Positions 53,649 to 62,926 of a stretch of DNA of 64,000 bases are shown here, one piece after another. The stretch covers positions 186,001 through 250,000 of the forward strand of contig JAUIFE010000002.1 of the NCBI GenBank assembly GCA_030429565.1, read 5' to 3'. Within the stretch, counting starts at the first letter, position 1. Each line of letters begins with the position of its first letter. The notes beneath the pieces were generated by a model that had not been told where the DNA came from, did no database searches, and was given only the letters and a program-made list of their open reading frames with translations. The translations under genes and the position numbers were made by a program. This DNA comes from Holophagae bacterium. GTDB lineage: Bacteria > Acidobacteriota > Holophagae > Acanthopleuribacterales > Acanthopleuribacteraceae.

Positions 53649-56108
53649 ATGTCCTTTTCCGCACGTGTCGCCGCGTGCCGGATCGGCCTATTAGGCTTGA
53701 TCTGCACGTGGCCGCTGCTTGCCGGCGGTACCTTGACCGGTACGATCCAAGACCAAGACGGCAAACCCATCGCCAAAGCACAGACCCTGATTCTCAGCCT
53801 AAACCGCGCTGCCGAATCCCAAACCGATGGAACCTTTCTTTTCAAAAATGTCCCCGCTGGAGAACACCGCGTCCAAATTTCCCACAACAACTTCGGGCAC
53901 CGCATTAAAACGGTAACCGTCCAGGATCAGCAAACCACCACCATTGCCGTCACTTTTGACTTGGAAATTCACGAGGCAATGACTATTTCGGCCTCGCCCA
54001 TCCGCAAAAGTATTGCCGACGTCGCCCAAGCGGTAGGTGTCCTCAATGAGGACGATCTCCTGCGCAAAGGTCAAGTTAACCTGGGCGACACCCTCTCATC
54101 TGAGCCCGGCGTTGCCGCAACAGCATTTGGACAAGGTGCCGGCCGACCAATTATTCGTGGTCTGGGTGGTGATCGCATTCGCATATTGGAAGGCGGCATT
54201 GGCTCCGGCGACGTGTCAACCGTCAGCCCAGACCACGCTGTAAGTATTGATCCCAGCACCATTGAGCGCATCGAAATCCTGCGCGGCCCGGCATCATTGC
54301 GCTATGGCGGCAACGCAGTCGGCGGTATCGTCAACATCATCGATAACCGCATTCCCGAATTCATTCCCACCGACCGCTTTGGCGGCAGCCTCGAACTGAG
54401 CGGTGATCAGGCGACCAACAAGCAGTCGCTTGCTCTGTCTCTAAACGGGGCAGCGTCCCGTTTCGCCTACCACATCGATTGGTCTGACACGCAAACCGAC
54501 GACTACGACATTCCCGAAGCAGCCGAGCGCGACAGCGAGGAACCCTTCACCGGCGTCCTGGAAAACAGCAGTGTCGAAAATCGCAAAGGGAACTTGGGTG
54601 TGTCCTATATCCACGATCGTGGCTTTTTTGGTGTTTCGGTGACCGATTACCAAAGCGATTACCAAGTTCCCGGTCACCACCATCATGAAGATCACGACGA
54701 TCACGACCATGACCACGACGACAAACAAAATCGCCGCGGCCAATTCGAGGAAGACGACCATGGTGATGAGGAAGAAGAAAGCGTCACCATCGATCTCGAT
54801 CAAAACCGTTACGATGCCCGCGGTGAATTGCGTTTTAATGACGAACATCTGAAAACACTTAATTTACGCGCCGGCTACTCTGATTACGAACACCGTGAAC
54901 TCGAAGGTGATACGTTGGGAACCACCTTTCTCAACAGCTTTTACGAATCGCGCTTAGAGTTGGTGCTCGCCAACGTCGGTCCCTTCAGCAACGGTTCGGT
55001 TGGTTTACACCATACCCACCGCGATTTCGAGGCGTTCGGCGCGGAAGCCTTTGTTCCGGAAAACAAAACGGAAACCCTGTCCGGATTTGTCTATGGCGAA
55101 ATCGAACGCAGCAACTGGAGCCTGGTCGTCGGCTCACGCTTTGGGCGTCAAACCAACAAAACCAGCGCCTACATCCTCGACCGCGACCACGATGATCACG
55201 ATCATGACGGCGACCATGATGACCACGACGGCGACCATGATGACCACGACGACGACCATGATGACCATGACGACGACCATGATGACCATGACGACGACCA
55301 TGATGACCACGAAATGGAAACAGCGGCGCTCGATCTCGGTTTTAACGGCTTATCCGGCTCAGTTGGTTTCGTTTACGGCAAACAGCAACCGTTCAGCTTC
55401 GCCGCGAACGCTACCTTTACCGAACGCGCGCCGACCGCTGAAGAGCTGTTTTCTTTCGGCCCGCACTTGGCCACCAATGCTTTTGAAATAGGTGACGCCA
55501 ATCTCACCGAAGAGACCAGCCTGGGTGTGGATCTCTTATTGCGCAAACGCGAAGGCGTCGTCACCGGCGAATTAAGTCTGTTCCGCAATCGTTTCGACGA
55601 CTACATCTATCAATACACACCGGCGTCGACCGACCTCGACGACGAACTGGTTGAACTTTTTTACACGCAAGACGACGCGACCTTCTGGGGTGGCGAATTG
55701 CATCTGGATTTCAACCTCTACCACACCGACCCACACCATCTGCACTTTGAGGTCACCTACGATTATGTGCGCGGTGAGCGCAGCAACGGCGAAAATCTGC
55801 CACGCATGACACCATCCCGCCTGAATCTGGCCCTTGAGTACAGCAACACCCGGTTCTGGATTAAAGGGGAAGGACGTATCACGGAAAAGCAGGATCGCGT
55901 TGCCCTAAACGAAACGGTCACCGACGGCTACACCATGCTCAACCTTTCCGCCGGCTATCACCTGCTGCTAGGCAAAACCAAACATCAACTGGTATTCAAC
56001 GCCACCAACCTCAGCGACGAAGCCGCACGGGTTCACACCTCGGTCATTAAAGACCGCGTTTTACTGCCGGGGCGCAGTATTTCCGCCGCCTACAAGGTCT
56101 TTTTCTAA
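53649..56108 (+). CDS. TonB-dependent outer-membrane receptor with Asp/His-rich loops
   Basis: 819 residues with signal peptide (to about 27). Residues 30-110 are a carboxypeptidase-regulatory-like beta domain (G-T-I-Q-D-Q-D-G-K-P-I). The plug follows (I-I-R-G-L-G-G-D-R-I; R-I-E-I-L-R-G-P-A-S-L-R-Y-G), then a 22-strand-type barrel ending in Phe. Two extracellular-loop-like insertions are extreme in Asp and His: about residues 342-360 and 511-555. This recalls zinc receptors of the ZnuD group, though family identity was not tested. ATG with AAGGAG six bases upstream. Probably imports zinc or a similar divalent metal. Confidence 0.85.
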   Translation: MSFSARVAACRIGLLGLICTWPLLAGGTLTGTIQDQDGKPIAKAQTLILSLNRAAESQTDGTFLFKNVPAGEHRVQISHNNFGHRIKTVTVQDQQTTTIAVTFDLEIHEAMTISASPIRKSIADVAQAVGVLNEDDLLRKGQVNLGDTLSSEPGVAATAFGQGAGRPIIRGLGGDRIRILEGGIGSGDVSTVSPDHAVSIDPSTIERIEILRGPASLRYGGNAVGGIVNIIDNRIPEFIPTDRFGGSLELSGDQATNKQSLALSLNGAASRFAYHIDWSDTQTDDYDIPEAAERDSEEPFTGVLENSSVENRKGNLGVSYIHDRGFFGVSVTDYQSDYQVPGHHHHEDHDDHDHDHDDKQNRRGQFEEDDHGDEEEESVTIDLDQNRYDARGELRFNDEHLKTLNLRAGYSDYEHRELEGDTLGTTFLNSFYESRLELVLANVGPFSNGSVGLHHTHRDFEAFGAEAFVPENKTETLSGFVYGEIERSNWSLVVGSRFGRQTNKTSAYILDRDHDDHDHDGDHDDHDGDHDDHDDDHDDHDDDHDDHDDDHDDHEMETAALDLGFNGLSGSVGFVYGKQQPFSFAANATFTERAPTAEELFSFGPHLATNAFEIGDANLTEETSLGVDLLLRKREGVVTGELSLFRNRFDDYIYQYTPASTDLDDELVELFYTQDDATFWGGELHLDFNLYHTDPHHLHFEVTYDYVRGERSNGENLPRMTPSRLNLALEYSNTRFWIKGEGRITEKQDRVALNETVTDGYTMLNLSAGYHLLLGKTKHQLVFNATNLSDEAARVHTSVIKDRVLLPGRSISAAYKVFF
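55179..55313 (+). repeat. Asp/His-coding repeat, 21- to 24-base period
   Basis: Tandem units built on GACCATGATGACCA(T/C)GACGAC encode repeated D-H-D-D-H-D-D/G inside the TonB receptor. Units in the 3' part are identical at 21 bases, the 5' part is more varied, which points to expansion by slippage or unequal exchange. Confidence 0.85.
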
Positions 56109-56134
56109 GGCGACGACAACCCTCAACCCACCGT

Positions 56135-56169
56135 GCCGGAACGCGATCCCATCGTGTTCCGGCTTTTTT
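56135..56169 (+). terminator. Strong intrinsic terminator after the TonB receptor
   Basis: GCCGGAAC/GTTCCGGC with a continuing inner stem (13 bp in all, one G-T pair) on a CCC loop, then TTTTTT. It closes the metal-uptake unit. Confidence 0.9.
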
Positions 56170-56254
56170 ATTTTCAGGTTTAAGGTATACAGAAAAAAGG
56201 CTTTATACCCAGAACCCGTTCTATCGGTTACAGGTTTCATCCGCCAATGAACGG

Positions 56255-58339
56255 TTACTCGTCAATCGCAGGGCTTTTTAATGCGGGATCGTTGATCGCC
56301 GGCTCAGTTTCCGCCCCGGTACGTACTAAGCGAAAACCCACCGAACAATCTTTGGCGTGCGGTGGCAAATGATGACGGTTAGCCACACGCGTTTGACCAA
56401 CGGGTTCGCTCCAGGATCCGCCTCGCAAAACGCGCTCAAAACCCTGCGCCGGGCCGGTTGGATCTTGGTCGGGCGAGAACTCATAGTAGGCGGCGTCGTA
56501 GTAATCGGCGCACCATTCCCACACATTGCCGAGCATGTCATGGATTCCCCAGTCGTTGGGTTCCCGACCGGCGACGGCATGGGTGCGACCCTCACTGTTT
56601 TCCTGATACCAGGCTACCTTTTTAGGCGAGCGACCGAAAATGCTGCCGGAAAACATCCCTTTGCGATCGGCACGCGCGGCGTATTCCCATTGCGCTTCGG
56701 TAGGTAAACCAACCTCGTAGGGCAGGACCTCGTTGACCTTGGTGATGAAGGCTTGAATGTCGTCCCAGGAAACCTGTTCTACCGGCAGCGAAGCGCCGCG
56801 CCGACACGAGGGATTGGTGCGCATGACCGCTTGCCAAAGTTCTTGGGTCACTTCGGTTTGCATGATGCCGAAACCACTGAGGTAGACGCGATGGACGTCC
56901 ATTTCGTCTTTGCGCAGGTTTATACGGCTACCCATCATGAAAGAGCCAGGATTCACTTCAACCCAAGGCACAAATTCAAAGGCGTCCAACACCTCGCGGC
57001 GCCATTTGGCTTTGGCAAGATCCTTCTGAGAGACAATCGTTTCCGTTTCCTCCGGCGGGTCCTGCTTAATCGACCCAACCGGCGGGCTGTCGGAATGACT
57101 GAACAGCCACGGCTTGACCAATACGAAACCCACGCCGAGCGAAAGCACCCCAAAAAAACCGGCCAACATGATCAACGTCAAGCGCTTGCGAACGCCTTCG
57201 CGCCGCCGCGCCGGCGCAGGTCGCGGTGTCGGCGCATCAACGGTTTCATCGACCAAGCCGGTGTCGACCGAATGACCGGCTTCTTGGTAAAGCGATGCAT
57301 CGGCCGGTTTCTCCTCCAAGGCCAAGCCGGCCCAGGTTTTGGTGTGATCCTCAGCCGTTAAGCTTCTGTTTCCAAAGATTTCAGGAAAACGTGCCTCGAG
57401 GTCGGCGACCAATTTAGCCCCGTCGGCATAGCGTTTTTTGGGGTTTTTCTCCAGCAGTTTCAACACGATTTTGTCGAGAGCCTTGGGTAAATCGGGTTGG
57501 AACGAGCTCGGACGCGGCGGTGCTTCTTTAATATGTTTGAAAATCACGCCCAAGGAGTTGTCGGCCACAAAAACCGGTCGGCCGGTCAACATTTGAAAAA
57601 ACAAGCTACCCAGTGAGTAAAGATCGGAAGGAGGACCAAGCGCACCACCGGTTGCTTGTTCCGGGCTGATGTAATAGGGCGTGCCGAGCATGGCTTGGGT
57701 GGCGGTCAATTTGGCTTGATCGACCACGCGTGCAATCCCAAAATCCACCAGGGTCGGCGTCCCTTGTGCATCAAACATGACATTAGCGGGTTTGATATCA
57801 CGGTGAATCACGCCTTTTCGGTTGGCATAATCAACCGCATCGGCCAGATCGCGCACAATCCGACATGCCTCAATCCAATCGATGCGTTCGTCGATGCGAT
57901 CCTCGAGCGAGCCCCCCTCCATCAACGCCATGGTGAAGTAAGGCACTTCTTCAAAGAAACCGATGTCGTAAACCGCAATAATATTAGGGTGTTGCAATGC
58001 ACCGGCCATTTGCGCTTCACGCTGAAAGCGCTTGACCGCTTTGGCATCTTTGTTCTGATTGAGCGGTAAAAGTTTGACGGCCACCTTGCGGTTCAGCGTG
58101 CTGTCAAACGCCTCGTAAACGATGCCCATGGCGCCTTCGCCCAGCTTGCGCTGGATCTTAAGGCGCTGTTGACTGTTTTGCATAAGTTCGGTTTCAGAAA
58201 TGGGCGCGGCCGTTTGCCAAACAAGCGAGGGCGAGTTGGCGGGATCGGTCAAATCCGCCTCGTCATTGAGCGCCAAGCCGCACTCCTGACAAAACAAAGC
58301 ATGATCGTCGCAGGTTGTCTGGCAATTTTTGCACTGCAA
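56255..58339 (-). CDS. Ser/Thr protein kinase with zinc ribbon and C-terminal SUMF1 (FGE-like) domain
   Basis: About 694 residues from TTG 58339 (SD GGGGG five bases before). Residues 3-20 form a zinc ribbon (C-K-N-C ... C-Q-E-C). The kinase runs 60-320: G-loop G-E-G-A-M-G at 67, Lys 89, H-R-D at 179-181, D-F-G at 199-201. A single membrane helix lies at about 387-409, so the rest is outside the cytoplasm. The C-terminal ~220 residues are a formylglycine-generating-enzyme-like domain (F-M-M-G-S; T-E-V-T; L-P-T-E-A-Q-W-E-Y-A-A-R; G-N-V-W-E-W). Such domains often bind ligands rather than act on sulfatases. ATG 58456 would add 39 residues but has no SD. Confidence 0.85.
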   Translation of the reverse strand: MQCKNCQTTCDDHALFCQECGLALNDEADLTDPANSPSLVWQTAAPISETELMQNSQQRLKIQRKLGEGAMGIVYEAFDSTLNRKVAVKLLPLNQNKDAKAVKRFQREAQMAGALQHPNIIAVYDIGFFEEVPYFTMALMEGGSLEDRIDERIDWIEACRIVRDLADAVDYANRKGVIHRDIKPANVMFDAQGTPTLVDFGIARVVDQAKLTATQAMLGTPYYISPEQATGGALGPPSDLYSLGSLFFQMLTGRPVFVADNSLGVIFKHIKEAPPRPSSFQPDLPKALDKIVLKLLEKNPKKRYADGAKLVADLEARFPEIFGNRSLTAEDHTKTWAGLALEEKPADASLYQEAGHSVDTGLVDETVDAPTPRPAPARRREGVRKRLTLIMLAGFFGVLSLGVGFVLVKPWLFSHSDSPPVGSIKQDPPEETETIVSQKDLAKAKWRREVLDAFEFVPWVEVNPGSFMMGSRINLRKDEMDVHRVYLSGFGIMQTEVTQELWQAVMRTNPSCRRGASLPVEQVSWDDIQAFITKVNEVLPYEVGLPTEAQWEYAARADRKGMFSGSIFGRSPKKVAWYQENSEGRTHAVAGREPNDWGIHDMLGNVWEWCADYYDAAYYEFSPDQDPTGPAQGFERVLRGGSWSEPVGQTRVANRHHLPPHAKDCSVGFRLVRTGAETEPAINDPALKSPAIDE

Positions 58340-58562
58340 AACGGCCCCCGAAGTGCGAAACGAAAAAATACGGCAACAAAAGGCGATGCAAACACCGCAC
58401 CAAATCCCTAACTGTTCCAAAAACAGGGCGACCGATGACGCGCCGAGGAGCTTCATTGTATATCAGGGCGGACAGAACCCCCAAAGCTAGTTTGCGGGCC
58501 CCAAGGCAATCACGCGGGGAATGGCAGGGCCGAACACGAGGCTACGGTATCGATTTATTGCT

Positions 58563-58574
58563 TTTTATTTGCGC
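58563..58574 (+). repeat. Copy 4 of dispersed motif TTTTATTTGCGC
   Basis: Exact 12-mer followed by ACATAC. It is framed by ATTGCTTTTT and AAAAAGCAAT, a 10-bp inverted repeat, the best of the five copies. Confidence 0.8.
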
Positions 58575-58771
58575 ACATACAAAAAAAGCAATGTTTCATC
58601 ATCCACAGAAATCAAACAACTGAAGAGGCCAAGACACCCCCAAATAAAGTAAACCACTGAGAACATGGCCTTTACAACCAAACCTCAATTCTCGCCAATT
58701 TTGCCGATACAGGGGTCGAGACAGGGCGAATTCACGCTACTCGAGCGGTTAAAGTTGTCAAATGTTTCGTT

Positions 58772-58783
58772 TTTTATTTGCGC
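58772..58783 (+). repeat. Copy 5 of dispersed motif TTTTATTTGCGC
   Basis: Exact 12-mer followed by GTACGG; short arms TATTT and AAATA flank its core. It lies about 290 bp before the NHL gene start. Confidence 0.8.
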
Positions 58784-59060
58784 GTACGGTTAAATAGATT
58801 ATCCCGTCATGAGGAGAAGGGCCCACAAAGTGCGAAATCGTGGCGAAGAGCGCGGTCGCTGCGACGTGGGCAGTTTATGATGAGCAAGGTAGGCAGACAT
58901 AATGGACAAAAAAATTGAGCACGTATCTCGACCAACGAGGACGGCCAAAAAGTGTGCACCGCCGCTTTGAAGCGCGTGCACCTGTAAGACGGTCATAAAA
59001 GACTGTCCTAGATGCCGAGGTGCGAAAAACCCCCGAGCAAACCCATCCGAGGAAAAAGTA

Positions 59061-60995
59061 TTGATTACCCGACGATTTCAAAACCGAACAAGTCGTATTC
59101 TCCCGATGTTACTGATCCTCATCGGCGGAGGTTTCACGTGGAACCATGCCGGCAACCCCGATGACCCCACTTACTTACCCGATCTATGGCGCAAAGAAGT
59201 ACGCTCATTGAACCGGATTCAAGGTGTCGCGCGTAGCGGCAAAGGCGAGTGGATCGCGGTCGGTGGCGGCCCCAAACAAGCCGCGATTTGGGTTTTGGAC
59301 GATGACGGCGATCGCCAGGATACCTGGCTGTCCCGCCAGGGCAAACGGCTTCAGCGACCCGGCGATTTGGCAGTGGTTGGTGACAGGGTTTGGATCAGCG
59401 ATCACGGCAGTCATCGGATTTGGTGGTTTGACCGCGCGCGCCGCCGTCACCGTCATTTCGGCGGTTACGGCAGTGAAGCCGGCCGCCTGAACCAACCCAC
59501 GGGCCTTTGGTGGGATGATCGGCGTTTGTGGGTGGCTGATCGCGGCAATCGCCGGCTGCAACGCTTTGATGAACAAGGGCGACAGCTCGATAGCTTAACC
59601 GCCTTTGACGCGAAACGTTCTTTTGCCGCGCCAACCGCCGTGACCGGTGACGGCCAGGGCCGCTTTTTTGTCGCCGATGCCGTCCATCAGCAAATTGCCG
59701 TGCTGGATCGCGACGGCCAACCCCAGGCCGTCATCGGCGATTACGGTTTTTTCCCCGGACTGATTGATCAACCCAGCGATTTACTCTGGGACGGCCGCCG
59801 TTTGCTGGTTTTGGAAACCCGCAACCACCGCTTACAGGCTTTTGACCCCGAAGGCCGCTCACTGTGGTTATGGGGTGCTCACGAAATCATGCCCCATGAA
59901 GGGCGTGGCAAATTTCATTACCCCAACCATTTTGCCGTTGATCCAAGGCAGGGTCGCCTGGTCATCGCGGAAGCTCTTGAAGACCGCCTGCAATACTTCG
60001 ATTGGAAAACGGGTGGTCAAGCGCCGACCTACGATCCCGAATCCATTCAATCCGGACGCTTCCATTTCGGACCCTACCTCGATACAAGTGGGCCCTTGAT
60101 GATTACCGCGGATGTCGAATCTCACGACATCCGCGTCTACGATATTCGCGGCGAAATGCCAATTAATCTCCACCGCTTCGGTGAACGTGGCAGTCAATAC
60201 GGTTTAATGCGGCAGACACGCGGCGTCGCAATCGATCCCCAAAAGAAAGTGATCTTAGCCTGCGATAGCGCCAATCAACGCCTACAAATATTCAGCTACC
60301 AACACGATCCCAATGAAGAACTAAAACAATTGCCCGAAATGACACGCTTTTCTCGGGCGTTTTCCTTCACAGCCTTACAGCGACGAGGCAGCGACGCGCG
60401 CGCCGACTACGACGGCGTCTTTGTCGCACCCGACGGCGCTTACTGGTTCATCGATCCACGCCATCATTGCCTGCGCATCTTCACCGCCGATTGGCAGAAA
60501 CGCGCGGTGATTGGTTCTTTCGGCGCCGGGCCAAACCATTTCAACCACCCCACGGATGTGGCCTTCGCTGCCGAGGGTACCTGGACAGCGGTCGTCGATC
60601 AGAACAATCGCCGGGTGGTGATCTTGGATTCAAAGGGAAAGGTCAAGCACCGCTTCGGCCGCAAACATTTGATTCAACCATTTGGCGTCGCGATCGGCAA
60701 AAACGGCGCGATCTACGTCAGTGACCAGGCACGCCATCAAATCCTGGTCTTTAACGTCCAGGGTCGTTTGCGCCAAGTGATAGGTGAGCAAGGTGTCGGT
60801 ATGGGTCAGTTTTGGCAACCGGCCGATATCGACCGCACCGAAGATGGTCGTTTGGTGGTCATCGACCAAGGCAATCACCGGCTACAATTGTTTGACGAAG
60901 ACGGGCGTTGGTTGGTCACCATGGCGATTAGCGGAACCTGGACGCACCGCTTCCCACCGCCCAAACCCCGCACCAAACCCAAGGAGTCACGCTAA
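59061..60995 (+). CDS. Secreted NHL-repeat beta-propeller protein
   Basis: 644 residues from TTG, with GAGGAAAA upstream. A signal peptide covers about residues 1-30. The whole mature chain is NHL-type repeats: L-W-V-A-D-R-G-N-R-R-L-Q-R-F, V-L-E-T-R-N-H-R-L-Q-A-F, A-V-V-D-Q-N-N-R-R-V-V-I-L, Y-V-S-D-Q-A-R-H-Q-I-L-V-F, V-I-D-Q-G-N-H-R-L-Q-L-F and others. Such propellers bind proteins or ligands. The stop and next start overlap (TAATG), so it is operonic with the YtkA-like gene. Periplasmic or surface location. Confidence 0.85.
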   Translation: MITRRFQNRTSRILPMLLILIGGGFTWNHAGNPDDPTYLPDLWRKEVRSLNRIQGVARSGKGEWIAVGGGPKQAAIWVLDDDGDRQDTWLSRQGKRLQRPGDLAVVGDRVWISDHGSHRIWWFDRARRRHRHFGGYGSEAGRLNQPTGLWWDDRRLWVADRGNRRLQRFDEQGRQLDSLTAFDAKRSFAAPTAVTGDGQGRFFVADAVHQQIAVLDRDGQPQAVIGDYGFFPGLIDQPSDLLWDGRRLLVLETRNHRLQAFDPEGRSLWLWGAHEIMPHEGRGKFHYPNHFAVDPRQGRLVIAEALEDRLQYFDWKTGGQAPTYDPESIQSGRFHFGPYLDTSGPLMITADVESHDIRVYDIRGEMPINLHRFGERGSQYGLMRQTRGVAIDPQKKVILACDSANQRLQIFSYQHDPNEELKQLPEMTRFSRAFSFTALQRRGSDARADYDGVFVAPDGAYWFIDPRHHCLRIFTADWQKRAVIGSFGAGPNHFNHPTDVAFAAEGTWTAVVDQNNRRVVILDSKGKVKHRFGRKHLIQPFGVAIGKNGAIYVSDQARHQILVFNVQGRLRQVIGEQGVGMGQFWQPADIDRTEDGRLVVIDQGNHRLQLFDEDGRWLVTMAISGTWTHRFPPPKPRTKPKESR

Positions 60996-61453
60996 TGATC
61001 CGTGTTTTCCATCCAGCCCTCGCATCGCGAGTCGGCCGACCGCGACCGTTGCTTATCGCCTTAATGCTGTGCTTTTGCATGCTACAGGCCGGCGAAAACC
61101 AAGAAGGCTCGACCCAAACCGCAGGCGTCTTGACCAGCAGCGACGGTGCTTATCATTTGCGTTACCAAATCACACCGATCCCGCTCAAGCTTCAGCAAAC
61201 ATTTGCGATCAAAGTCGCGGTTTTTACCGATGCCGCTATGACCCAAGCGGCAGAGGATATTACGCTCACCGTTGACGGCCGTATGCCGCAACATCGACAC
61301 GGCATGAACACAGAACCCGTTGTTCGACCAATGACGGTCGGCGTCTTTGAGGTGGAGGGAATGTTGTTTCACATGGCCGGTCGCTGGCAATTGATTTTCG
61401 ACATCACGCGCAACGGTGAAACCGTGCGCGCGCAAACAGCATTGGAACTCTGA
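60995..61453 (+). CDS. YtkA/FixH-like small exported protein
   Basis: 152 residues. An N-terminal hydrophobic stretch (L-L-I-A-L-M-L-C-F-C-M) is a signal or anchor. The C-terminal part has P-Q-H-R-H-G-M, then G-V-F-E-V-E-G-M-L-F-H-M-A-G-R-W-Q-L, matching the YtkA-like fold seen in copper- or cytochrome-related contexts. ATG with AAGGAG eight bases before, overlapping the preceding stop by one base. Followed 4 bp later by a cytochrome peroxidase, which supports a redox or metal role. Confidence 0.75.
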   Translation: MIRVFHPALASRVGRPRPLLIALMLCFCMLQAGENQEGSTQTAGVLTSSDGAYHLRYQITPIPLKLQQTFAIKVAVFTDAAMTQAAEDITLTVDGRMPQHRHGMNTEPVVRPMTVGVFEVEGMLFHMAGRWQLIFDITRNGETVRAQTALEL

Positions 61454-61457
61454 AACC

Positions 61458-62816
61458 ATGGCACGACTCAGCTTGGCGGCGAGGTTACAAAATACGGCAA
61501 AAACCGGTGTTTGCATGCTGCTGGTGCTGTGGGGAACCCTCGTTGCCCAAAACAGCAACCCAGAAGAAACACCCATTTTCACCCCCGACGAAATAGCCGC
61601 GTTAATGCAGTTCCGTCAAATCGCGGTGCCGGCCGACCCGAGCAATCGCTGGGCCGACAACGAACAAGCGGCACGGTTTGGGAAAATGCTGTTTTTCTCT
61701 ACCGCTTTTTCCCGTAACGGCGAAGTCGGCTGCGTGACCTGCCATCAACCGGAACTGGGCCTAAGTGACGGACGGCCGCGCGCGGTGGGTCTGGCCGAAG
61801 TCGCGCGCCATGCGCCGAGCTTGTGGAACAGCGGCTACCAGCGCTGGTTGTTTTGGGACGGACGTGCCGATAGTTTGTGGTCGCAAGCCCTACAGCCCTT
61901 TGAAAACCCCTTGGAAATGGGCCTCAACCGCGTCCGGGTTCTGCACCTGCTCAGCCAAACACCGGAATTAGCACAGGCCTACCAAAATTTGTTTGGACCC
62001 TTGCCAAGGATGGCCGACAGCGATCGATTCCCAATCGACGCCATGCCTGTGGTGAACCAACCCAACCATCCCTGGTCTGAGGCTTGGTTCACCATGGCGG
62101 AAACGGATCGCAGCATCGTTAACGCTGCGTTTGTGAATCTCGGCAAGGCGTTGGCCGCGTATGAGCGACGCCTGATTGCACCGCCTTCGCCGTTTGATCA
62201 GTTTTTGGCGGCCGTCGCCGAGAAAAAAACAGACGACCTCACGCAGTTGTCGGCTGAAACACGACGCGGTGCGCGCCTGTTCATGGGTAAAGCGCGCTGC
62301 GTGCTATGCCATACCGGCCCACAATTCAGTGACGGTGCCTTTCACAACACGGGCGTACCGAACGCTGACGGCGGCTTTCCCAAGGATGCGGGTCGCTATG
62401 AAGGGGTTACACGCCTGTTGGCCGATCCTTTTAATCGGGCGGGCGAATACAGCGATGATCGCAACCACGAACAAGCCCTAACCTTGCGTTACCTGAAACG
62501 GCAAAGTGGCTGGTGGGGTCAATTTAAGACACCGACGCTGCGCCAAGCAGCCCTGCATCCACCGTATATGCATGCCGGTCAGCACCGCGACTTGGCGGCG
62601 GTGGTCCGCTTTTACAATACCTTGGCGGGCCGTGTCCAAAACGGCCACCATGTAGATCCGCTGCTGATTCCGTTGGGCTTAAGTGCGCGGGAAGAAGCGG
62701 ATTTGGTGGCCTTTTTGAAAAGCCTGAGTCGGGCGGCGGATGACGACGATCCCTGGTTGGTTCGGCCCGACGGTGCAACACAGGCGCCGCCGAGTAATCC
62801 AGTCAATCGGCAATGA
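61458..62816 (+). CDS. Di-heme cytochrome c peroxidase / MauG family protein
   Basis: 452 residues with a signal peptide. Two heme c sites: C92-V-T-C-H96 and C281-V-L-C-H285. F-W-D-G-R-A, L-E-M-G and K-T-P-T-L-R-Q are further family motifs. These periplasmic enzymes reduce H2O2 or oxidise protein-derived substrates. The starting ATG is 5 bp after the YtkA-like gene. Which of the two subfamilies it belongs to depends on the distal ligand, not assigned here. Confidence 0.9.
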   Translation: MARLSLAARLQNTAKTGVCMLLVLWGTLVAQNSNPEETPIFTPDEIAALMQFRQIAVPADPSNRWADNEQAARFGKMLFFSTAFSRNGEVGCVTCHQPELGLSDGRPRAVGLAEVARHAPSLWNSGYQRWLFWDGRADSLWSQALQPFENPLEMGLNRVRVLHLLSQTPELAQAYQNLFGPLPRMADSDRFPIDAMPVVNQPNHPWSEAWFTMAETDRSIVNAAFVNLGKALAAYERRLIAPPSPFDQFLAAVAEKKTDDLTQLSAETRRGARLFMGKARCVLCHTGPQFSDGAFHNTGVPNADGGFPKDAGRYEGVTRLLADPFNRAGEYSDDRNHEQALTLRYLKRQSGWWGQFKTPTLRQAALHPPYMHAGQHRDLAAVVRFYNTLAGRVQNGHHVDPLLIPLGLSAREEADLVAFLKSLSRAADDDDPWLVRPDGATQAPPSNPVNRQ

Positions 62817-62926
62817 TGTAAGGGTAATCCATCACTTTGCACGTATTAGGTGTTGCATCAATAACCTAAACGAACCTAGATTGAAAGAGCCGTCCTTCTT
62901 TCAAACCAATAATCGCGGGAGTTGCC

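Larger units (their letters stand above)
58340..59060. other. Divergent intergenic region, kinase / NHL gene
   Basis: About 720 bp holding copies 4 and 5 of the TTTTATTTGCGC motif and a 13-mer CGGTCGCTGCGAC (58853-58865) that also occurs next to copy 2 (37438-37450). No gene is supported. Confidence 0.5.

Noticed and set aside
54441..54848. Hydrophobic minus-strand frame opposite the TonB receptor
   Set aside because: The Val/Ile/Met-rich run is just the complement of the Asp/His codons, not a membrane protein.
55179..55313. CRISPR-like array
   Set aside because: The repeats are in-frame Asp/His codons without spacers, inside a receptor gene.
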